From contig JBJXDY010000079.1 of the NCBI GenBank assembly GCA_046154965.1, positions 1 through 64,000 of the forward strand: 64,000 nt of DNA. Direction: 5' to 3'. The notes under the pieces were generated by a model that did no database searches, was not told the origin of the DNA, and saw nothing but the letters and a program-made list of their open reading frames with translations. This document shows positions 60,137 to 64,000 of the stretch, piece by piece. This DNA is from DATKFM01 sp046154965 (GTDB lineage Bacteria > Pseudomonadota > Alphaproteobacteria > Dongiales > Dongiaceae). The position numbers and the translations under genes were made by a program. The first letter of the stretch is position 1. Every line of letters begins with the position of its first letter.

Positions 60137-61168
60137 GTGGAGCCCTCGATCTGGTTCTGGCTGGGATTCCTGGCTTTCATCGCCATCATCCTCAGCATCG
60201 ATCTCGGCCTGCTGCACCGCAAGCAGCGGGAGATCCGCGTGCGCGAGGCCCTAGCACTCAGCCTATTCTATTTCCTGCTGGCGATGATCTTCTGTGCCGG
60301 GATCTTTCACTTCCGCGGCGCGCAATCAGGCTACGAATTCCTCACCGGCTTCCTGATCGAATGGAGCCTGAGCGTCGACAATATCTTCGTCTTCGTTCTG
60401 GTTTTCGGCTATTTCGCGGTGCCGGCGCAGTATCAGCACCGGGTGCTGTTCTGGGGCATCATCGGCGCGCTGGCCATGCGCGGCGGCATGATCTTCCTGG
60501 GCGCCCAATTGATCCAGAGCTTCCATTGGGTGATCTTCGTCTTCGGTGCGTTTCTGATTCTCACCGCCGTCAAGATGTTGGTGATGGCCGACGCCAAACC
60601 CGATCTGCAGAACAACATCGTCGTGCGGCTGATGCGGAATCGCATGCGCATTACGAAGGACTATCACGGTCAGCGCTTCTTTGTGCGCGAGAAGGGCCTG
60701 CTCTATGCCACGCCGCTATTCATGGTCCTGGTGCTGATCGAATTCAGCGATCTGGTCTTTGCCGTCGATTCCATACCCGCGATCTTCGCCATCACCCAGG
60801 ATCCATTCATCGTCTACACCTCGAACGTGTTTGCAATTCTCGGCCTGCGCTCGCTCTATTTCGCGCTCGCCGGAATCGTGCACCGGTTCCACTATCTGAA
60901 GTACGGCCTGGCGCTGGTGCTGGCGGTGATCGGCACGAAGATGATCCTGAATGGCGTATTCGGCGATAAGGTCATTCCCACCGAAGTAGCTCTCGCGGTC
61001 ACAGCGCTGCTGATCGGCGGCTCGATCGCTCTGTCCCTGCTGCGCAAGCCGAAGCCGGGCGAAGAGGCACCGGCGCTGCCCGGCGGTTGGGTGCCCGGCA
61101 GCGGTAGCATGCGGCAACGGCAGGAGCTCGTCGATACAGGGCGGCGCCCGGCTACTCCGGAACCTTGA
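60137..61168 (+). CDS. TerC-family (Alx-type) integral membrane protein
   Basis: 343 residues, GTG start at 60137 with GGGGAGG ten bases upstream. Seven or more membrane spans. TerC signature acidic residues within membranes: SIDLGLLHR near residue 22, EFLTGFLIEWSLSVDNIFVF and DLVFAVDSIPAIFAI. Relatives export Mn2+ and metallate exoenzymes; some are linked to tellurite resistance. Length fits the longer Alx group. Its end overlaps the convergent lipoprotein gene by 17 bases. Confidence 0.9.
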   Translation: MEPSIWFWLGFLAFIAIILSIDLGLLHRKQREIRVREALALSLFYFLLAMIFCAGIFHFRGAQSGYEFLTGFLIEWSLSVDNIFVFVLVFGYFAVPAQYQHRVLFWGIIGALAMRGGMIFLGAQLIQSFHWVIFVFGAFLILTAVKMLVMADAKPDLQNNIVVRLMRNRMRITKDYHGQRFFVREKGLLYATPLFMVLVLIEFSDLVFAVDSIPAIFAITQDPFIVYTSNVFAILGLRSLYFALAGIVHRFHYLKYGLALVLAVIGTKMILNGVFGDKVIPTEVALAVTALLIGGSIALSLLRKPKPGEEAPALPGGWVPGSGSMRQRQELVDTGRRPATPEP

Positions 61169-61751
61169 TCTCGCCTTCCGGCACCGGGCGGCCCAGGATC
61201 TTCGGCCGCCGGGCATAGTCGAGTTCTTCCTCGGTCAGGATCAGGCCGACGATGATCACGAAATTGTTGCCGTTCTCGCCGGGTTCGATTGGAATTGCCT
61301 GATCGAACTCCTCGGTGATCAAACCGACCTCGTTGACTCTCAACTCCGCGCCGGTCTGGTAGGCCTCGCGGGCAATGATGGTCTTGTCGGTGCGCGCGAT
61401 GGCGACGAAGTACTCGAAGTTGATCTCCCGATCTTCCATTGCCGGACCGCGCTCGACGCGGATCGGCACGGTCATTTCCACATCGATCGAGTTTTCGTTA
61501 AGGAAACAGACGCCGTTCGGCACGTCCATCTTCACCGCATAGCGGAGATTTGACTTCTTATTGCCGTTGCCATCGAAGCGCGCGATATAGCCGACATCGT
61601 CGCCGATAGCGACACGCGGGCATGAGGGGCCGAGTTCAAGAGTATTGTCCTCGTCAAATCCGAGCCACCCGCCGACAGTGCTGCAACCGCCCAAGGCCAG
61701 CGCCGCCGTCAACAGGACAGCCCGGCCGATTCCACTCCAACCCACAATCAT
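61152..61751 (-). CDS. Putative lipoprotein of unknown function (199 aa)
   Basis: 199 residues from ATG 61751; the frame opens earlier at 61790 without family support. Lipobox A-L-G-G-C at about 19-23 after a hydrophobic stretch predicts acylation at Cys23. The mature protein is mainly beta with VDVEMTVPIRVERGPAMEDRE-like strands (DVEMTVPIRVERG, INFEYFVAIART). Such lipoproteins occur in alphaproteobacteria with no assigned role. Convergent overlap with terC by 17 bases; a CDGSH gene lies just upstream. Confidence 0.8.
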   Translation of the reverse strand: MIVGWSGIGRAVLLTAALALGGCSTVGGWLGFDEDNTLELGPSCPRVAIGDDVGYIARFDGNGNKKSNLRYAVKMDVPNGVCFLNENSIDVEMTVPIRVERGPAMEDREINFEYFVAIARTDKTIIAREAYQTGAELRVNEVGLITEEFDQAIPIEPGENGNNFVIIVGLILTEEELDYARRPKILGRPVPEGEIKVPE

Positions 61752-61764
61752 ACGCGCCGAAACC

Positions 61765-62004
61765 TCACAGACTCTTATGGGTACCGTCACAGAGCGGCCG
61801 ATTCATTGTCGCCTTGCAGCCACAGAACCATACCGTTCCCGACTTAGTCGCCTCGTAGGGTAGCGGAGATAGGCCAACCGCCTTGTGCGAGCCGTCGCAG
61901 AAGGGCTGCTTCTGGCTCCGCCCGCAGGCGCACCAGAAGTACTTCTTGCCGGCCTCGACTTCCACCGCGTAGGGCGCCTTTTGCGCCGGGATGGGTTCTG
62001 CCAT
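61765..62004 (-). CDS. CDGSH iron-sulfur domain protein with two motifs
   Basis: 79 residues from ATG 62004. Two CDGSH motifs: Cys25-x-Cys27-x8-Cys36-D-G-S-His40 and Cys61-x-Cys63-x8-Cys72-D-G-T-His76. Each should bind a 2Fe-2S cluster with three Cys and one His, as in mitoNEET-like and Miner2-type tandem proteins. Spacing of 36 residues between motifs is that of the compact tandem bacterial form. Role in iron or redox handling is inferred from the family. It lies 13 bases upstream of the lipoprotein gene. Confidence 0.9.
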   Translation of the reverse strand: MAEPIPAQKAPYAVEVEAGKKYFWCACGRSQKQPFCDGSHKAVGLSPLPYEATKSGTVWFCGCKATMNRPLCDGTHKSL

Positions 62005-62250
62005 GTCATTGCTCCGCTTACCAATTCGACCTGCTTCGGGCGCCCGGGAGGCAGTCCCGGGCGGGGCCTGCAGGCGTGGCCGGGACTTTAGAGAAGGCCA
62101 CCAGCCGGCACAACCCGCCACGGGCTGGCGGTCCGGCGGCGGCTCAATGGGCGGGCAACGCGCAGTTCCGGTAGAAATCGAGGCGCCCATTGCAGGTCTT
62201 GCGATTGCGTCACCACCCCGCAGACCCATATCAGAAAAGGAGAGCCGGCG

Positions 62251-63201
62251 ATGACCGCAAGCAAACTGCCCCTGACCGTCCTATTGGCGGCGCCGCGCGG
62301 ATTCTGCGCGGGGGTGGAGCGCGCAGTCGCGATGGTGGAGCAGGCGCTGGTGCGATTCGGCGCCCCGGTCTATGTCCGCCGCGAGATCGTTCACAACCGA
62401 TTCGTCGTCGAGCGGCTGGCGGCCCAGGGGGCGGTGTTCGTCCGGGAGCTGGACGAGGTTCCGGCCAATGGCGTTGTTTTCTTTTCGGCCCATGGCGTGT
62501 CCCAAGCCGTCAAACTGGAAGCCGCGCGCCGCCAGTTGAAGGTGCTGGACGCAACCTGCCCGCTGGTCACGAAAGTGCATAGTGAGGCCATCCGCCAGGG
62601 CAGCGCGGGCCGGCATGTCATCCTGATCGGTCATCGCGGCCATCCCGAGGTGATCGGCACGCTGGGCCAACTGCCGCCGGGATCTATCACACTGGTTGAG
62701 ACCCCGGAGGGTGCGGCACATGTCGCGCCGCCGCCAGACCGGGAACTCGCCTACGTGACTCAGACGACGCTGGCCCTGGACGAGGTCGATGCGATCGTCG
62801 GCATCCTGCGGCGGCGATTCCCCGGCATCACCAGACCCCGCTCCCAGGATATCTGCTATGCCACCACGAACCGGCAGCAGGCCGTAAAGGCGTTGGCGCC
62901 GCAGGTTGACGCCTTGCTGGTTGTCGGGTCGCCAAACTCCTCGAACTCGCAGCGCCTGGTGGAAACGGCTCGCGCCGTGGGGTGCGAACGATCGTTCCTG
63001 GTTTGCCGCCCTGCTGAAATCGATTGGCCCGCACTGCAAGGGATCAAGCGGCTGGGCGTGACCGCCGGCGCATCGGCGCCGGAGATCCTGGTGCAGGAGG
63101 TGCTGGCTGTCTGCCGGGCGCGATATGACGTGACCGTCGATACATTCTCTGTTATCGAAGAGGACGTGCATTTCAGGCTGCCGCGCGCGCTCAGCGCGTG
63201 A
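62251..63201 (+). CDS. ispH: 4-hydroxy-3-methylbut-2-enyl diphosphate reductase
   Basis: 316 residues behind AGGAG. The last enzyme of the MEP pathway, giving IPP and DMAPP from HMBPP. The 4Fe-4S cysteines are Cys19 (RGFCAGVERAV), Cys103 (LDATCPLVTKVH) and Cys202 (ICYATTNRQQ). His48 and His81 match active-site histidines, and TAGASAPE is present. Its stop overlaps the GTG of the possible thrB start by GTGA. ispE at 37353 belongs to the same pathway. Confidence 0.96.
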   Translation: MTASKLPLTVLLAAPRGFCAGVERAVAMVEQALVRFGAPVYVRREIVHNRFVVERLAAQGAVFVRELDEVPANGVVFFSAHGVSQAVKLEAARRQLKVLDATCPLVTKVHSEAIRQGSAGRHVILIGHRGHPEVIGTLGQLPPGSITLVETPEGAAHVAPPPDRELAYVTQTTLALDEVDAIVGILRRRFPGITRPRSQDICYATTNRQQAVKALAPQVDALLVVGSPNSSNSQRLVETARAVGCERSFLVCRPAEIDWPALQGIKRLGVTAGASAPEILVQEVLAVCRARYDVTVDTFSVIEEDVHFRLPRALSA

Positions 63202-63233
63202 ATAATTTTTCGCGAAACCTCTCCGCCCTGCCG

Positions 63234-64000
63234 ATGGCCGTCTATACCGAAGTCTCGAATGGCGACCTGGACGCCTTCATCGCACTCTACGACATCGGCC
63301 AGCCTGTTTCCTGCAAAGGCATTGCCGAGGGCGTGGAGAACAGCAACTTTCTGCTGGCCACCGATCGCGGCAGCTACATCCTGACCATCTATGAGAAGCG
63401 CGTGGCCAAGGCCGACCTGCCCTACTTCCTCGGGCTGATGGATCACCTGGCCGCCAAGGGCATCGCCTGCCCGACGCCGATCCACCAGAGAAACGGCGCC
63501 GTGCTCGGCGAGCTCTGCGGCAAGCCGGCAGCGATCATCAGCTTCCTCGATGGCCTGTGGCCGCGCAAGCCGACGGCGCGCCACTGCCAGCTGCTGGGCG
63601 AGGCGCTGGCGCGATTTCACATGGCCGGCCTGGATTACCAGGGCCATCGCGCGAACAATCTGTCGCTCGCGGGCTGGCGCCGGCTTGCCGAGGCCTGCTA
63701 CGACCGCGCCAATGAAGTGCAGGCGGGACTTGCCGATCAAATCGTGGCCGAGCTGTCCTGGCTCGAAACGCACTGGCCCAAGGATCTCGCTGCCGGAGTC
63801 ATCCATGCCGATCTCTTCCCGGACAACGTCTTCTATCTCGGCGACCGCTTATCGGGCATCATCGATTTCTACTTCGCCTGCAACGACTATCTCGCCTATG
63901 ACGTGGCGATCTGTTTGAACGCCTGGTGCTTTGAGCCCGAGGGCGATTTCAACACGACCAAGGCGCGGCTATTGCTCGGCAGCTACAATCGGACGCGGAC
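63234..64000 (+). CDS. thrB: Homoserine kinase, type II (APH-like), 3' partial
   Basis: The frame is open to the right edge, giving about 255 residues. It starts MAVYTEVSNGDLDAFIALYD, the usual N-terminus of this family; an in-frame GTG at 63198 overlapping ispH is an alternative, adding 12 residues. APH-like motifs: EGVENSNFLL, catalytic loop H-A-D-L-F-P-D-N and IIDFYFA (metal Asp). Phosphorylates homoserine for threonine synthesis. Some ThrB2 relatives also act on other amino alcohols. The gene is cut by the window end. Confidence 0.9.
   Translation, partial: MAVYTEVSNGDLDAFIALYDIGQPVSCKGIAEGVENSNFLLATDRGSYILTIYEKRVAKADLPYFLGLMDHLAAKGIACPTPIHQRNGAVLGELCGKPAAIISFLDGLWPRKPTARHCQLLGEALARFHMAGLDYQGHRANNLSLAGWRRLAEACYDRANEVQAGLADQIVAELSWLETHWPKDLAAGVIHADLFPDNVFYLGDRLSGIIDFYFACNDYLAYDVAICLNAWCFEPEGDFNTTKARLLLGSYNRTR

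Overview
The window is GC-rich, almost wholly coding DNA from the chromosome of an alphaproteobacterium, most likely of a Rhodospirillales-like lineage. The evidence is the two-gene glycine decarboxylase (gcvPA/gcvPB), an F0 ATP synthase cluster (atpI-B-E-F'-F) standing apart from any F1 genes, a petABC (bc1) operon, oxygen-dependent hemF, an ETF-ubiquinone oxidoreductase, and the order mutY-dciA-dsbA-smc. No insertion sequence, prophage, CRISPR array or rRNA was seen. One tRNA, tRNA-Gln(TTG), is present.

Layout. 1-6.8 kb: midA (5' cut), pgeF, a possible 22-residue membrane peptide, a 34-residue Lys/Arg-rich histone H1-like protein, prs, rplY, pth, ychF and a beta-class GST. 6.8-12 kb: a glyoxalase-like protein, petABC on the minus strand, then trmL-hemF. 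12-16.5 kb: a methyltransferase, cca, a CoA-type Nudix hydrolase and a DUF1285 protein on the minus strand. 15.5-22.2 kb: a tightly packed plus-strand set MoxR ATPase / DUF58 / BatA-DUF4159 protein / large membrane VWA-like protein. 22.2-29 kb: an accessory stretch with small secreted and unknown proteins, an isocitrate lyase/PEP mutase-family enzyme, a remnant of a 5'-3' exonuclease gene, a sterol desaturase-family hydroxylase, a CPT-like kinase and a SYLF lipid-binding protein.

29-36.4 kb is a catabolic island: two DapA-family aldolase/dehydratases, a FadR-type GntR regulator, a complete TRAP transporter (DctP-Q-M) and an AldA-like aldehyde dehydrogenase. A palindrome between the regulator and the divergent aldolase overlaps a consensus -35 box. 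A strong terminator-like hairpin separates dctP from dctQM. Together they look like a regulated uptake and breakdown route for a sugar acid or related organic acid whose substrate cannot be told from sequence.

36.4-47.6 kb is housekeeping: tRNA-Gln, ispE, a TPR protein, ETF-QO, a uracil-DNA glycosylase-family protein, soluble lytic transglycosylase, moaB, mutY, dciA and a DsbA-like protein. 47.6-54 kb: smc and the F0 genes, ending in a clear terminator followed by a long inverted repeat. 54.2-59.9 kb: an ICMT-like protein, a GNAT protein and the glycine cleavage operon gcvT-gcvH-gcvPA-gcvPB, preceded by a tandem glycine riboswitch. 60-64 kb: terC, a lipoprotein, a double CDGSH protein, ispH and thrB (3' cut).

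The least explained parts are the unknown gene at 25414-26199 with its AT-rich inverted repeats and adjoining exonuclease relic, the MoxR/DUF58/DUF4159 set, and the TRAP/aldolase island. Each is reported separately as a lead; none is shown here to be a new system.
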